A DNA stretch of 30,518 nt from Ruminococcaceae bacterium UBA1405. GTDB taxonomy: Bacteria > Bacillota > Clostridia > Oscillospirales > Ruminococcaceae. The notes below the pieces were generated by a model. The model had not been told where the DNA came from. It ran no database searches and was given only the letters and a program-made list of their open reading frames with translations. Location of the stretch: contig DBQB01000042.1 in NCBI GenBank assembly GCA_002305685.1, positions 33,208 through 63,725 of the forward strand, in the 5' to 3' direction. The translations under genes and the position numbers were made by a program. This document shows positions 21,323-29,644 of the stretch, piece after piece (position 1 is the first letter of the stretch; every line of letters starts with the position of its first letter).

Positions 21323-23110
21323 ATGGCAGACACCATGCAGGGCCTGAAACGGACCCACTATACAACCCAGCTTACCACCCAACAGACCGGCGAGGTGGTA
21401 ACCGTTGCCGGCTGGGTACAGAAAAGCCGGAATCTGGGAAATCTGATCTTCATCGATCTGCGGGACAGAAGCGGCATTGTGCAGCTGGCCTTTGACGATT
21501 CCACCGACCGGGGCATTTTTGAGAAGGCGGCCTCGGTGCGCGGGGAATACTGCATCATGGCCCAAGGAACGGTGCGCCGCCGGGAAGCGGTCAACAAGGA
21601 GATTCCCACCGGAGAGATCGAGATCTATGTCACCGATTTCCGGGTGCTCTCCAAATCCATCACCCCTCCCTTCGAGATCACCGATCAGACCAACGTCAAG
21701 GAGGAGCTGCGGCTGAAATACCGCTATCTGGATCTGCGCCGTGCTTCCATGCAGCGGTATCTGGCGACCCGGCATAAGATTGCCAAGGTGACCCGGGATT
21801 ATTTTGATCAGCATGGGTTTATGGAGATCGAAACCCCGGTGCTGGTGAAATCCACCCCCGAGGGCGCCAGAGATTATCTGGTCCCCTCCCGTATCCATGC
21901 CGGAAAGTTCTATGCTCTTCCCCAGTCCCCCCAGATTTACAAACAGCTTTTGATGCTCTCCGGATTCGACCGGTATTTACAGATTACCAAATGCTTCCGG
22001 GACGAGGACCTGCGGGCCGACCGTCAGCCGGAATTCACCCAGATCGACCTGGAAATGTCCTTTGTGGAGCAGGATGACGTCATCGCCATCAACGAAGGGT
22101 ATCTCAAATATCTGTTTAAGCAGGTGCTGGATATGGATATCCAGACGCCTCTGCGCCGTATTCCCTATGCCGAGGCGATGAACCGGTACGGCTCCGACAA
22201 GCCGGACACCCGTTTTGGCCTGGAGCTGATGGACCTTTCCCCCATCCTCAAGGATACCACCTTCAAGGTATTTGCCGGAGCGCTGGCGTCCGGCGGAAGC
22301 GTGCGGGCCATCAACGTCAAGGGCGCTGCGGACAAGCTGACCCGCAAGGAGATTGACAAACTCACCGACTTTGTCAAATCCTACAAGGCCAAAGGCCTTG
22401 CCTATACCCGCGTTACTTCCGACGCCCACACCTCCTCCTTTGAAAAGTTCCTGACCCCCGACGAGGTCAGTGCACTGCACACCGCCGTGGGCCTGGAGAC
22501 CGGAGACGTGCTGCTGGTGGTGGCCGACCCGAAAAACACCGTTGTGTTTGCCGCACTGGGTGCGCTTCGCAAGCATCTGGCGGAAAAGCTGGAGCTGATT
22601 GATAAAACCAAGTTTGATCTGCTTTGGGTCACCGACTTCCCGCTGTTTGAGTTCAGTGAGGAGGAAAACCGGTATGTTTCCACCCACCATCCCTTCACCC
22701 ATCCCAATCTGGAGGATCTCCCGCTGCTGGAGAGCCATCCCGATCAGGTGCGCTCCATCGCCTACGATATCGTCATCAACGGCTATGAGGCTGGCGGCGG
22801 TTCCATTCGTATCCATGACCAGGAGCTTCAGGACCGGATGTTCCGGGCGCTGGGCTTTACCGAGGAGCGGGCGCAGGAGCAGTTTGGCTTCCTGATGGAT
22901 GCATTCCGGTATGGCGCGCCGCCTCATGGCGGACTGGCCTTCGGTCTGGATCGCCTTACCATGATCTTTACCGGAACCGAAAACATTAAGGACGTCATCG
23001 CCTTCCCCAAGGTGCAGAATGCCAGCGATTTGATGTCCCAGTGCCCTTCCGAGGTGGAGGACAAGGCGTTGCAGGATTTGCATATCGCCGTATCCGAGAA
23101 GGAAGATTGA
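21323..23110 (+). CDS. aspS: aspartyl-tRNA synthetase (bacterial type)
   Basis: Charges tRNA-Asp in the cytosol. The product is 595 residues, the usual bacterial length. Domains in order: N-terminal OB-fold anticodon-binding domain (VTVAGWVQKSRNLGNLIFIDLRD, ~27-49), class II catalytic core beginning around residue 130, motif 2 FRDEDLRADRQPEFTQ (~225-240), the bacterial GAD insertion (~290-420), and motif 3 GLAFGLDRLTMIFTG near the C-terminus. All class II motifs look intact. The frame is open from 21026 inside hisS, but the ATG at 21323 has AAAGGAG (21307-21313) 9 nt upstream and matches family N-termini. Discriminating versus non-discriminating behaviour toward tRNA-Asn cannot be decided by eye. 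Confidence 0.97.
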   Translation: MADTMQGLKRTHYTTQLTTQQTGEVVTVAGWVQKSRNLGNLIFIDLRDRSGIVQLAFDDSTDRGIFEKAASVRGEYCIMAQGTVRRREAVNKEIPTGEIEIYVTDFRVLSKSITPPFEITDQTNVKEELRLKYRYLDLRRASMQRYLATRHKIAKVTRDYFDQHGFMEIETPVLVKSTPEGARDYLVPSRIHAGKFYALPQSPQIYKQLLMLSGFDRYLQITKCFRDEDLRADRQPEFTQIDLEMSFVEQDDVIAINEGYLKYLFKQVLDMDIQTPLRRIPYAEAMNRYGSDKPDTRFGLELMDLSPILKDTTFKVFAGALASGGSVRAINVKGAADKLTRKEIDKLTDFVKSYKAKGLAYTRVTSDAHTSSFEKFLTPDEVSALHTAVGLETGDVLLVVADPKNTVVFAALGALRKHLAEKLELIDKTKFDLLWVTDFPLFEFSEEENRYVSTHHPFTHPNLEDLPLLESHPDQVRSIAYDIVINGYEAGGGSIRIHDQELQDRMFRALGFTEERAQEQFGFLMDAFRYGAPPHGGLAFGLDRLTMIFTGTENIKDVIAFPKVQNASDLMSQCPSEVEDKALQDLHIAVSEKED

Positions 23111-23120
23111 GCTTTATCCG

Positions 23121-23155
23121 GCAGGGCTTTTCGGCTGCGAAAAGCCCTGCTTTTT
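23121..23155 (+). terminator. intrinsic terminator of hisS-aspS
   Basis: A perfect 13-bp stem (23121-23133 with 23138-23150), GCTG loop, followed directly by T5. It begins 10 nt after the aspS stop. Confidence 0.95.
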
Positions 23156-23600
23156 GAAGAGCGGAAGATAGGCAAGATGGAATCTTGTGAATAGAATATG
23201 ACTGTTTATTCCTAAGAATCAATTTTTTCATATATTATTTACAACTTGAGCGACGGTTTTTGCTATCATAACTGTGGACTTTGCCGCATTGGCCCCCAAA
23301 AAGAGCTTGCTTTGCAGAAGTTCACATAACATTCAGATAAAAGGAGTCCATTGGCATCGCTTTTGCGTTGCCATTTTCCTCATTTTGTATTATTATAAGA
23401 AATGCCTTCATTGTACCGCCGAAGAGATGCGAGAGTGTCTTTGTGCGGTGCTGTTATAGGAATGTAGCGCGGCCTGGTCTCCCCCAAGGGGGATGCTGTC
23501 GGACTGCTTACTTTTGGGACTGCCGGTAAAGGTTTGCCGGCGATTCCTCAAAATCAATCGCGGCCGCATCGATTCTCTGCGGCTGCCAGGAGGGAACAAC
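23156..23600 (+). other. non-coding stretch: promoter and ~200-nt leader of the ABC operon
   Basis: No convincing gene lies in these 445 nt. A 61-codon frame at 23274-23459 has no good ribosome binding site and spans the promoter. The promoter is at 23368-23396. The leader after it holds two short hairpins, TCCCCCAAGGGGGA (near 23479-23492) and GCCGGTAAAGGTTTGCCGGC (near 23522-23541). I see no riboswitch I recognise. Confidence 0.5.
23368..23396 (+). promoter_or_regulatory. promoter of the GldA/F/G-like ABC operon
   Basis: TTGCCA (23368-23373), a 17-nt spacer and TATTAT (23391-23396), each one mismatch or two from consensus. It is downstream of the aspS terminator, implying a leader of about 200 nt. 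Confidence 0.65.
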
Positions 23601-24557
23601 ATGATAGAGGTCAAAAACCTTGTAAAGCTGTATGGCGACAAGCGCGCAGTCGATGATGTTACCTTTACAGTGCAAAAAGGCGAGATCCTCGGATTTCTGG
23701 GCCAGAACGGCGCGGGAAAGTCAACGACGATGAACATCATCACCGGTTACCTTTCCTCTACCTCCGGTACCGTGACTATCGATGGTCATGAGATACTGGA
23801 AGACCCCATCGAGGCAAAGAAAAAAATCGGCTATCTGCCGGAGCATCCGCCCCTTTACCTGGATATGACGGTGAAGGAGTATCTGGGCTTTATGTATGAG
23901 CTCAAAAAGGTGAAGCTTCCCAGAAAACAGCACATTGAGGAGATCTGCCAGGTGGTTCGGATCACCGACGTTTACAACCGCGTGATCAAAAACCTTTCCA
24001 AAGGCTACCGCCAGAGAGTCGGACTGGCACAGGCGCTGCTGGGCAACCCTGACGTACTGATTCTGGACGAACCGACGGTGGGCCTGGACCCCAAGCAGAT
24101 GATTGAGATCCGAAATCTGATCAAGAGCCTGGGACAGCGCCATACCATCATCCTTTCTTCCCACATCCTCTCCGAGGTGCAGATGACCTGCGACCGGGTT
24201 ATCGTGATCAACAAAGGAAAACTGGTGGCGGACGATACCCCCGACAATCTGTCCCACAGTATGTCCACCGACCATAAGCTGCTGATCCGTGTGGCGGGAC
24301 CCAAGGATGAGGTCTCCAAATTGCTCGCCAAGATTCCTGGAATGCAGGAGGTCTCCTTTGTGGGAGAGCGGGAGAACGGACAGGCTTTTGATTTCTCGCT
24401 GGAGGCCGATAAGGGCCTGGATATCCGCCGCGAGGTCTTCAAACGTCTGGCGGAGCGGGATTGGACGCTGCTGGGCATGAGAAGCACCGAGCTTTCGTTG
24501 GAAGATATCTTCCTGCAGCTTACCGCTGACGATTCTGGAAACGGAGGTAACGCTTAA
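23601..24557 (+). CDS. ABC transporter ATP-binding protein (GldA-like)
   Basis: ATPase subunit of an ABC-2-type export or membrane-remodelling system, acting on the cytosolic membrane face. The product is 318 residues. Walker A is GQNGAGKST (34-42), the Q-loop region follows (YLPEHPPLYLDMTV, ~78-91), the signature is LSKGYRQRVGLAQAL (132-146), Walker B is VLILDEPTVGLDP (152-164), and the H-loop is IILSSHILSEV. About 90 residues follow the ATPase core, a C-terminal domain common in GldA/CcmA-type ATPases. The ATG at 23601 has AGGAGGG 6 nt upstream; the frame's opening at 23493 lies in the leader. Its stop overlaps the permease start (TAATG), so translation is coupled. Assignment to the GldA-like group rests on the downstream GldF/GldG-like genes. 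Confidence 0.92.
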   Translation: MIEVKNLVKLYGDKRAVDDVTFTVQKGEILGFLGQNGAGKSTTMNIITGYLSSTSGTVTIDGHEILEDPIEAKKKIGYLPEHPPLYLDMTVKEYLGFMYELKKVKLPRKQHIEEICQVVRITDVYNRVIKNLSKGYRQRVGLAQALLGNPDVLILDEPTVGLDPKQMIEIRNLIKSLGQRHTIILSSHILSEVQMTCDRVIVINKGKLVADDTPDNLSHSMSTDHKLLIRVAGPKDEVSKLLAKIPGMQEVSFVGERENGQAFDFSLEADKGLDIRREVFKRLAERDWTLLGMRSTELSLEDIFLQLTADDSGNGGNA

Positions 24558-25258
24558 TGTTTGCCATCTTAAAGCGGGAGCTTTCCGCCTATTTCGCATC
24601 CCCCATCGGCTATATCTATCTGGCCGTCTTTTATGTGTTCTCCGGCTATTTCTTCTTCGGAGTGCTTTACAGCAACACCACCAGCCTGAGCAATGTCTTT
24701 AATGGTATGTTTACCATCATTATGCTGCTTATCCCTATTCTCACCATGCGGCTGCTCAGTGAGGATCGCAAAAACAAAACAGACCAGGCGCTGTTGACCG
24801 CCCCGATTAACCTGATTTCCCTGGTAATGGGCAAATTCCTTTCCGCGCTGATTGTCTATGCCCTGGGCGTGGCCATCACGCTGGTATATGCCATCATCAT
24901 CGCTACCTTTGCCCGTCCCGACTGGATGGTCATCTGCGGCAACATTGTGGGAATGCTGCTGCTGGGCGCTGCCCTGATTGCCATCGGTATGTTTATCTCT
25001 GCCCTGACAGAAAATCAAGTGATCGCTGCGGTAGGCGGCTTTGCGGCAGGTTTCTCCCTGATCCTGGTGGATTCCCTGTCCACCCTGGTGACCATCGACT
25101 GGCTCAGCAGCTTCATCAGCGGGCTTTCCTTTATGGTGCGGTACGATGAGTTTACCAGCGGTATCCTGGATATCTCCAATGTCCTTTTCTTTGTCAGCGT
25201 TTGCGCGGTGTTTATTTTCTTTACCGTGCGCGTGTTCGAGAAAAGAAGATGGTCTTGA
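24557..25258 (+). CDS. ABC-2 type permease (GldF-like)
   Basis: Membrane subunit of the ABC system. The product is 233 residues with about six hydrophobic segments. The start LKRELSAYFASPIGYIYLAVFYVFSGYFFF is characteristic of the ABC-2 permease group paired with GldG proteins, followed by the cytosolic loop TMRLLSEDRKNKTDQALLTAP, which in this family contacts the ATPase. Its ATG overlaps the stop of the ATPase gene by one base. The next gene starts 20 nt downstream. Cargo, if any, is unknown. In Flavobacterium the equivalent GldA-GldF-GldG set is needed for gliding; nothing here suggests gliding in this organism. Confidence 0.9.
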   Translation: MFAILKRELSAYFASPIGYIYLAVFYVFSGYFFFGVLYSNTTSLSNVFNGMFTIIMLLIPILTMRLLSEDRKNKTDQALLTAPINLISLVMGKFLSALIVYALGVAITLVYAIIIATFARPDWMVICGNIVGMLLLGAALIAIGMFISALTENQVIAAVGGFAAGFSLILVDSLSTLVTIDWLSSFISGLSFMVRYDEFTSGILDISNVLFFVSVCAVFIFFTVRVFEKRRWS

Positions 25259-25278
25259 GAGAGGGAGGCTAAAACGCA

Positions 25279-26736
25279 ATGGATTTCAAAAAGATACTTT
25301 CCAACCGCCGTCTGAGATACGGCAGTTTTGCCACCGTTTTTTCCGTGGCTTTTCTGGCGGTGATCATTCTGATCAACGTCATCTGCTCGGTGCTGGTGGA
25401 GAAATATCCCATCAACATCGACCTGACCGAGGACAGCGTATTTATGCTGACCGACGATTCCATCGATTACCTCAAAACCCTGGATAAGGATGTGAGCATT
25501 ACGGTGCTGGCCGATGAAGCGGTCTTTACCAGCTACGGCAGCTACTATACCCAGGCGGTGGAGGTCATCAATAAGTATGCCCAGTACTCCAACCACGTGA
25601 CGGTAAACTATGTGGATATCGTAAAAAATCCCACCTTTACCGCCGATTATCCCGATTTGGATCTGAATATGTACGATATTCTGGTGGTCTGCGGGGATAA
25701 GAGCAGAGTGGTATCCGTTTCGGATCTGTTCAACATCCAGACCAGCAGCTATACCTCCTACATCGCTTCCTCCAAGGCGGAACAGACCATGACCTCCGCC
25801 ATCATGGCGGTGGCCAGCGATAAGCTGGTGAAGGTTGCGGTGACCACCGGCCATGAGGAGTACGCCAACACGGGATTGGAAGATCTGCTGATCCAAAACA
25901 ACTTTGAGATCGTTTCCCTGGATCTAAACACCGAGGATGTTCCGGAGGATGTGGACGTGGTTGTCATGATTGCTCCCCAGAACGACTTCGACGAGGATGT
26001 CCTGAAAAAACTGGATACCTACCTGAACAACAACGACAACTACGGCAAAAACTTGATTTATTTTGCCGATGTCACCCAGCCGGAACTGCCCAACCTGGAA
26101 GCATTTTTGGAGGAATGGGGCATCATTGTCGGGGATGGCGTTGTGTTCCAGACCGATAACAGCAAGATCCTCAACTATTCTCCCTATTTCTCCCTGGTGG
26201 ATTATGTGGACGAAACCTATTCCGAAAACTTTACCTCCAAGGGAACCTATGCGGCGCTGCCTTTCTGCCGCCCCCTGTCTCAGGCCTTTGACGCCCGCAA
26301 TGGCTTTACCACCTCGGTCTTGCTCCAGTTCGGCGAGATGGCTGGTATCCGTCCCAGCGATGCTGATGATTCCTTCACCATCTCTGCGGACAACGCCTCC
26401 GGGCCGATTCCCGGTATGATTATGTCTACCAAGGCAAGATATGTCAACCTGGATGCCTATGAATCCCGTGTGGTGGTTTGCGGCACCGTCTCCGCGCTGG
26501 AAAGCTATATCCTGCAAAGCACCTCCGTCACCAACGGCGAGTACTTTACCAACCTGTTTAACCTGGTGACCGAGCGGGATGACGTCATCTCCATCGCCCC
26601 CAAGACTCTCAACAGTACCGAGCTGAACATCAACGCACAGCAGGCCTATACCCTCCTGATTATCTTTATGGTTGTTCTGCCTCTGGTGGTGCTGGTAACC
26701 GGTCTGGTGATCTGGCTGAGAAAACGCAACAAATAA
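25279..26736 (+). CDS. GldG-like ABC-system auxiliary protein (ABC_transp_aux family)
   Basis: A membrane-anchored auxiliary protein of the ABC system. The product is 485 residues. It has an N-terminal transmembrane helix (GSFATVFSVAFLAVIILINVICSVLV, ~15-40, shown in two parts: GSFATVFSVAFLAV and IILINVICSVLV). A large extracytoplasmic region follows, beginning with the family-typical INIDLTEDSVFMLTDDSIDYL (first residues INIDLTEDSVFML), with MTSAIMAVASDKLVKVAVTTGHEE in the middle region. A C-terminal helix (~460-480) ends in RKRNK. The topology of two terminal helices flanking an external domain matches GldG. The ATG has GGGAGG about 10 nt upstream. A strong hairpin without T-tract separates it from the DUF4340 gene. 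Molecular function is unknown in the family outside gliding bacteria. Confidence 0.87.
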   Translation: MDFKKILSNRRLRYGSFATVFSVAFLAVIILINVICSVLVEKYPINIDLTEDSVFMLTDDSIDYLKTLDKDVSITVLADEAVFTSYGSYYTQAVEVINKYAQYSNHVTVNYVDIVKNPTFTADYPDLDLNMYDILVVCGDKSRVVSVSDLFNIQTSSYTSYIASSKAEQTMTSAIMAVASDKLVKVAVTTGHEEYANTGLEDLLIQNNFEIVSLDLNTEDVPEDVDVVVMIAPQNDFDEDVLKKLDTYLNNNDNYGKNLIYFADVTQPELPNLEAFLEEWGIIVGDGVVFQTDNSKILNYSPYFSLVDYVDETYSENFTSKGTYAALPFCRPLSQAFDARNGFTTSVLLQFGEMAGIRPSDADDSFTISADNASGPIPGMIMSTKARYVNLDAYESRVVVCGTVSALESYILQSTSVTNGEYFTNLFNLVTERDDVISIAPKTLNSTELNINAQQAYTLLIIFMVVLPLVVLVTGLVIWLRKRNK

Positions 26737-26776
26737 GCTTCATTTGGCCCCAGGGTCGGATGTGCAAACGGTTTGG

Positions 26777-26806
26777 ACGGCTGTCCCTTTTATCTGGGAC
26801 AGCCGT
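26777..26806 (+). other. intergenic hairpin between GldG-like and DUF4340 genes
   Basis: A perfect 11-bp stem ACGGCTGTCCC/GGGACAGCCGT (26777-26787 with 26796-26806) with an 8-nt loop. It is followed by TGTCTG rather than a T-tract, so full termination is not expected. It could set a lower level of the downstream gene or serve as a processing or stability element. Confidence 0.6.
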
Positions 26807-26850
26807 TGTCTGAAATTCCCTAGCCTTTTAGGAAAGGAACTGTACCAATC

Positions 26851-28323
26851 ATGAAAAAGCAGATAAGAAACCTCATCATTGGTCTGGTGATCGTTGCAGC
26901 GCTGGTGGGTGTTTTGCTGGTGGTTATGAATCTTCCTGAGCAGCAGGAGGAGTCCTCCAGTACCGCTTCCGCCTCCACCACCACCATCAAGCTGTTGGAA
27001 CTGACGCTGGATGATATTGAGACCATTGAGGTGAAGAACACCGAGGAATATACCCTGGTGAGGGAGCCTAACACCGACAATGAATGGATCATTGAGGACC
27101 TGGAAGGCCTCCCCAAAATCAAGAACAGCTACGCGATGCTGGCGCTGTCCATGTGTTCTCTGAGTGCTCAGAAGGTCATCGCTGAGGATGTAACCGATCT
27201 GGGACAGTATGGCTTGGCTGAGCCCGTCAGCGTGGTGACAGCGGTGATGAAGGATGGCTCCCGCCATACCATCGAGATCGGAAACGAAGCCCCTGGCGGA
27301 AACAACTATACCTATGTGAAATTGCCGGGAGAATCCACCGTATATGTGGTCAGCACCTCCGACGTCAGCCGGATGCTGCAGGTGCGCACCGATTACATCA
27401 GCACCGATATCTTTACCCTCAGCGATGAGGGTACCCCGTCGGTGGTCAACTGTACCTTGGGCGGAACCAGCCGTACCTCCGAGATTAAGATTGAGGTGGT
27501 GGACGCCCAGACCAGCTCCGGGGACGCCTACACCGGCTATTCCAACTACCTGATTACCTCTCCCAGCAAGCGGGATACCAACACCACCGTCTTTGACGAG
27601 GTGAGCACCAGCGTATTCTATACCACCGTATCCGAGATTGTGGCTTACCATGTAACCGATGAGCAGATCGCCGAGTATGGATTGGATGAGCCCTATTCCA
27701 CCCTGCAGATGACCTATATGGATGGGGAGGAAACCTACCATCTGGACTATCGTGCTTCCGAGATGCAGGGTGACGGCTCCTTCTATCTGATGATCGACGA
27801 TGTGCCGGTGATCTACCGCGCTACCATCGGTGAGACGGAATATGGCAACAACTGGCACAACATCCAGTATGCCACCGTGGCTTCCCGTCTGTTCATCCTC
27901 CCTTATATCAACGATCTGGCCGCCGTAACGGTGGAGACGCCCGATGGAAGCTATCGGTTTGAGCTGACCCTTGTGGATGCCGGCACCGATGACGAGAAAC
28001 TCAACATTCACTATGAGGGCAAAGCCATCACCGAGGACGCCTTCAAAAAGTTCTATCAGGTGATTATCGGGCCTACCAGCGAGCAGCTGGTGGATCCCAG
28101 CGAGGAGCTGGATTTGACCTCCCCGCTGCTGACCTTTACCTATGAGTATACCGATTCCAGCAAGCAGCCCGATGTGGTCTCCTTCTACAAAGGACCGGTA
28201 AGACAGGTTTATGTTGCGGTCAACGGTGAAGTGGAGTTTACTACCCGGGATGCCTTCATCGATAAGGTGTATGGCGATATTCCCAAGGTCATCAACAACG
28301 AGGAGGTTATCACCGATTGGTGA
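26851..28323 (+). CDS. DUF4340 domain-containing membrane-anchored protein
   Basis: A protein of unknown function that commonly follows GldG-like genes. The product is 490 residues: a short Lys/Arg-rich start, one transmembrane helix (LIIGLVIVAALVGVLLVVM, ~9-27), a Ser/Thr-rich linker (SSSTASASTTT), then an external region with repeated units. One copy of the fold begins near IETIEVKNTEEYTLVREPN, and a second similar one near AAVTVETPDGSYRFELTLVD; the DEPYSTLQMTYMDGEE and AEPVSVVTAVMKDGS segments also resemble each other, suggesting internal duplication. There is no lipobox cysteine. The ATG has AGGAAAGGA about 12 nt upstream, slightly distant. It ends the operon, followed by a strong terminator. 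Likely an external partner of the GldG-like protein; this is inference from gene order. Confidence 0.85.
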   Translation: MKKQIRNLIIGLVIVAALVGVLLVVMNLPEQQEESSSTASASTTTIKLLELTLDDIETIEVKNTEEYTLVREPNTDNEWIIEDLEGLPKIKNSYAMLALSMCSLSAQKVIAEDVTDLGQYGLAEPVSVVTAVMKDGSRHTIEIGNEAPGGNNYTYVKLPGESTVYVVSTSDVSRMLQVRTDYISTDIFTLSDEGTPSVVNCTLGGTSRTSEIKIEVVDAQTSSGDAYTGYSNYLITSPSKRDTNTTVFDEVSTSVFYTTVSEIVAYHVTDEQIAEYGLDEPYSTLQMTYMDGEETYHLDYRASEMQGDGSFYLMIDDVPVIYRATIGETEYGNNWHNIQYATVASRLFILPYINDLAAVTVETPDGSYRFELTLVDAGTDDEKLNIHYEGKAITEDAFKKFYQVIIGPTSEQLVDPSEELDLTSPLLTFTYEYTDSSKQPDVVSFYKGPVRQVYVAVNGEVEFTTRDAFIDKVYGDIPKVINNEEVITDW

Positions 28324-28356
28324 TCCCCCAAGACCCGGAAAGATAATCTATATTTG

Positions 28357-28387
28357 GGCCGCAGTGTAATTTCACTGCGGCCTTTTT
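28357..28387 (+). terminator. intrinsic terminator of the ABC/DUF4340 operon
   Basis: GGCCGCAGTG (28357-28366) pairs with CACTGCGGCC (28373-28382), loop TAATTT, followed directly by T5. Confidence 0.95.
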
Positions 28388-28413
28388 GTTTTGTAGATTT
28401 TCAAAACGGGATA

Positions 28414-28442
28414 TTGCAACCGGTCCTCTATTGTGGGATAAT
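28414..28442 (+). promoter_or_regulatory. promoter of the chromate-transporter/SGNH operon
   Basis: TTGCAA (28414-28419), a 17-nt spacer, GATAAT (28437-28442). It lies between the terminator above and the first chromate-type gene, about 70 nt before its start. Confidence 0.6.
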
Positions 28443-28515
28443 GATGATATTCGTGGCTGTATGACGTTTTCTATGGCAGCCCAAACAAAGTAAAACCGAA
28501 GAAAGGATGAGCGCA

Positions 28516-29106
28516 ATGGCGCAACAGGTGGAAGCATCCAGCACACCGCAGCAACTGGAAGGGCGGCAGCTGGTGGAAATGATGTTGGTGATGGCAAAGA
28601 TCAGCTGCTTTACCTTTGGGGGTGGCTGGAGCATTCTGGCACAGATGCAAAATGAGTTTTATGAAAAACGAGGTTGGGTGACCCAGGAGGAATTGATGGA
28701 TTTTTCTTCCGTTGGACGATCCCTTCCGGGAATTATGATTTTGAATATTACCACCCTGTTTGGTTATCGGATGGCCGGTGTGATAGGCGCCGTCTTTGCC
28801 CTTATTGGATTGGTGTTTCCTCCCCTGGTGGTGATGTGTGTGGTGGCTACCTTTTATACGGTGATCAAAACCAACGTCTGGGTGGCCAAGGCCCTTGTCG
28901 GCGTGCGGGCAGCGGTGGTTCCCATCATTGTGGACGCCGCCATCAAGTTAAAAAATACTGCGCTGGTGGACAAGGCAACGTTTGTCATTATGGTAGTTGC
29001 TTTCGCCCTCTGTCTGTTTACCCCCATCAACAACGCTCTGGTGGTGATCGCCGGTGCGGTTGCCGGGCTGCTTTTGAGAGGAGGACGGAAAGATGCTGTT
29101 TCTTGA
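28516..29106 (+). CDS. chromate transporter family protein, N-terminal-type half (ChrA-like)
   Basis: A half-size member of the CHR family of membrane transporters. The product is 196 residues with one CHR domain. The motif SCFTFGGGWSILAQMQNEF (~residues 28-46) and the SVGRSLPGIMILNITTLFGY segment are typical. About five to six hydrophobic segments follow, ending GAVAGLLLRGG. The frame begins with ATG 28507, but AAGG abuts that codon, while the ATG at 28516 is 9 nt from it and is preferred; the difference is three residues. The gene overlaps the next, also a CHR half, by 14 nt. Such pairs work as heterodimers in Bacillus (YwrB/YwrA, experimentally linked to chromate resistance). The natural substrate here may be something other than chromate. 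Confidence 0.9.
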   Translation: MAQQVEASSTPQQLEGRQLVEMMLVMAKISCFTFGGGWSILAQMQNEFYEKRGWVTQEELMDFSSVGRSLPGIMILNITTLFGYRMAGVIGAVFALIGLVFPPLVVMCVVATFYTVIKTNVWVAKALVGVRAAVVPIIVDAAIKLKNTALVDKATFVIMVVAFALCLFTPINNALVVIAGAVAGLLLRGGRKDAVS

Positions 29107-29632
29107 GTTGTTCTTCTCCTTTCTGAAGGTGGGCTTTTGCAGTTTCGGCGGCTTATCCATGGTGCCGGTGATCAGCCAGGAGATGCTCAGCCACGGCTGG
29201 ATGACTTTGGAGGAGGTGGCGGATATCCTGGCCATCGCCGAGATGACGCCTGGGCCCAATGGCCTCAACTGCGCTACATTTGCAGGGATGCGCTCTGCTG
29301 GCATTCCCGGTGCTCTGGTAGCCACGTTGGGCGTGATGACCCCCTCCCTCACCCTGTGTATGGCTGCTGCGGCCTTTATGACCAAGTTTCGCTCCAACCG
29401 GTATCTGGGCAATGCCCTGTACGGCATACGTCCTGTGTGCCTGGGGATGCTTCTGATGGTGCTGGTAGATATGTCCTCGGAAAATTTTATCAGCGGCGCC
29501 CTGCCCCAAATCCAGTTGCTTTGGAAACCCATCCTGATTGCCGCGCTGGTGTTGGTGCTTCTGGTCCGCTTTAAGTGGTCCATCCCTAAGACTATCCTGG
29601 TGGCGGCGGTATTGGGCGTTTTGTTTTGTTAG
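29093..29632 (+). CDS. chromate transporter family protein, C-terminal-type half (ChrA-like)
   Basis: Partner half of the preceding CHR protein. The product is 179 residues with a single CHR domain. The family motif FCSFGGLSMVPVISQEM (~15-31) is followed by ILAIAEMTPGPNGLNCATFAG, which contains the conserved PGP triplet that is replaced by PGI in the upstream half. Several transmembrane helices complete the domain. GGAGGACGG lies about 6-13 nt before the ATG, inside the end of the previous gene; the 14-nt overlap in a different frame implies coupled translation. The SGNH hydrolase starts 12 nt after its stop. Confidence 0.9.
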   Translation: MLFLELFFSFLKVGFCSFGGLSMVPVISQEMLSHGWMTLEEVADILAIAEMTPGPNGLNCATFAGMRSAGIPGALVATLGVMTPSLTLCMAAAAFMTKFRSNRYLGNALYGIRPVCLGMLLMVLVDMSSENFISGALPQIQLLWKPILIAALVLVLLVRFKWSIPKTILVAAVLGVLFC

Positions 29633-29644
29633 GAGAGGTGAGAG

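Noticed and set aside
23274..23459. 61-codon frame upstream of the ABC operon
   Set aside because: It spans the promoter at 23368-23396, starts without a ribosome binding site and has no recognisable sequence.
26740..28011. 423-codon minus-strand frame opposite the DUF4340 gene
   Set aside because: Antisense shadow of a gene that has its own ribosome binding site, membrane anchor and terminator.
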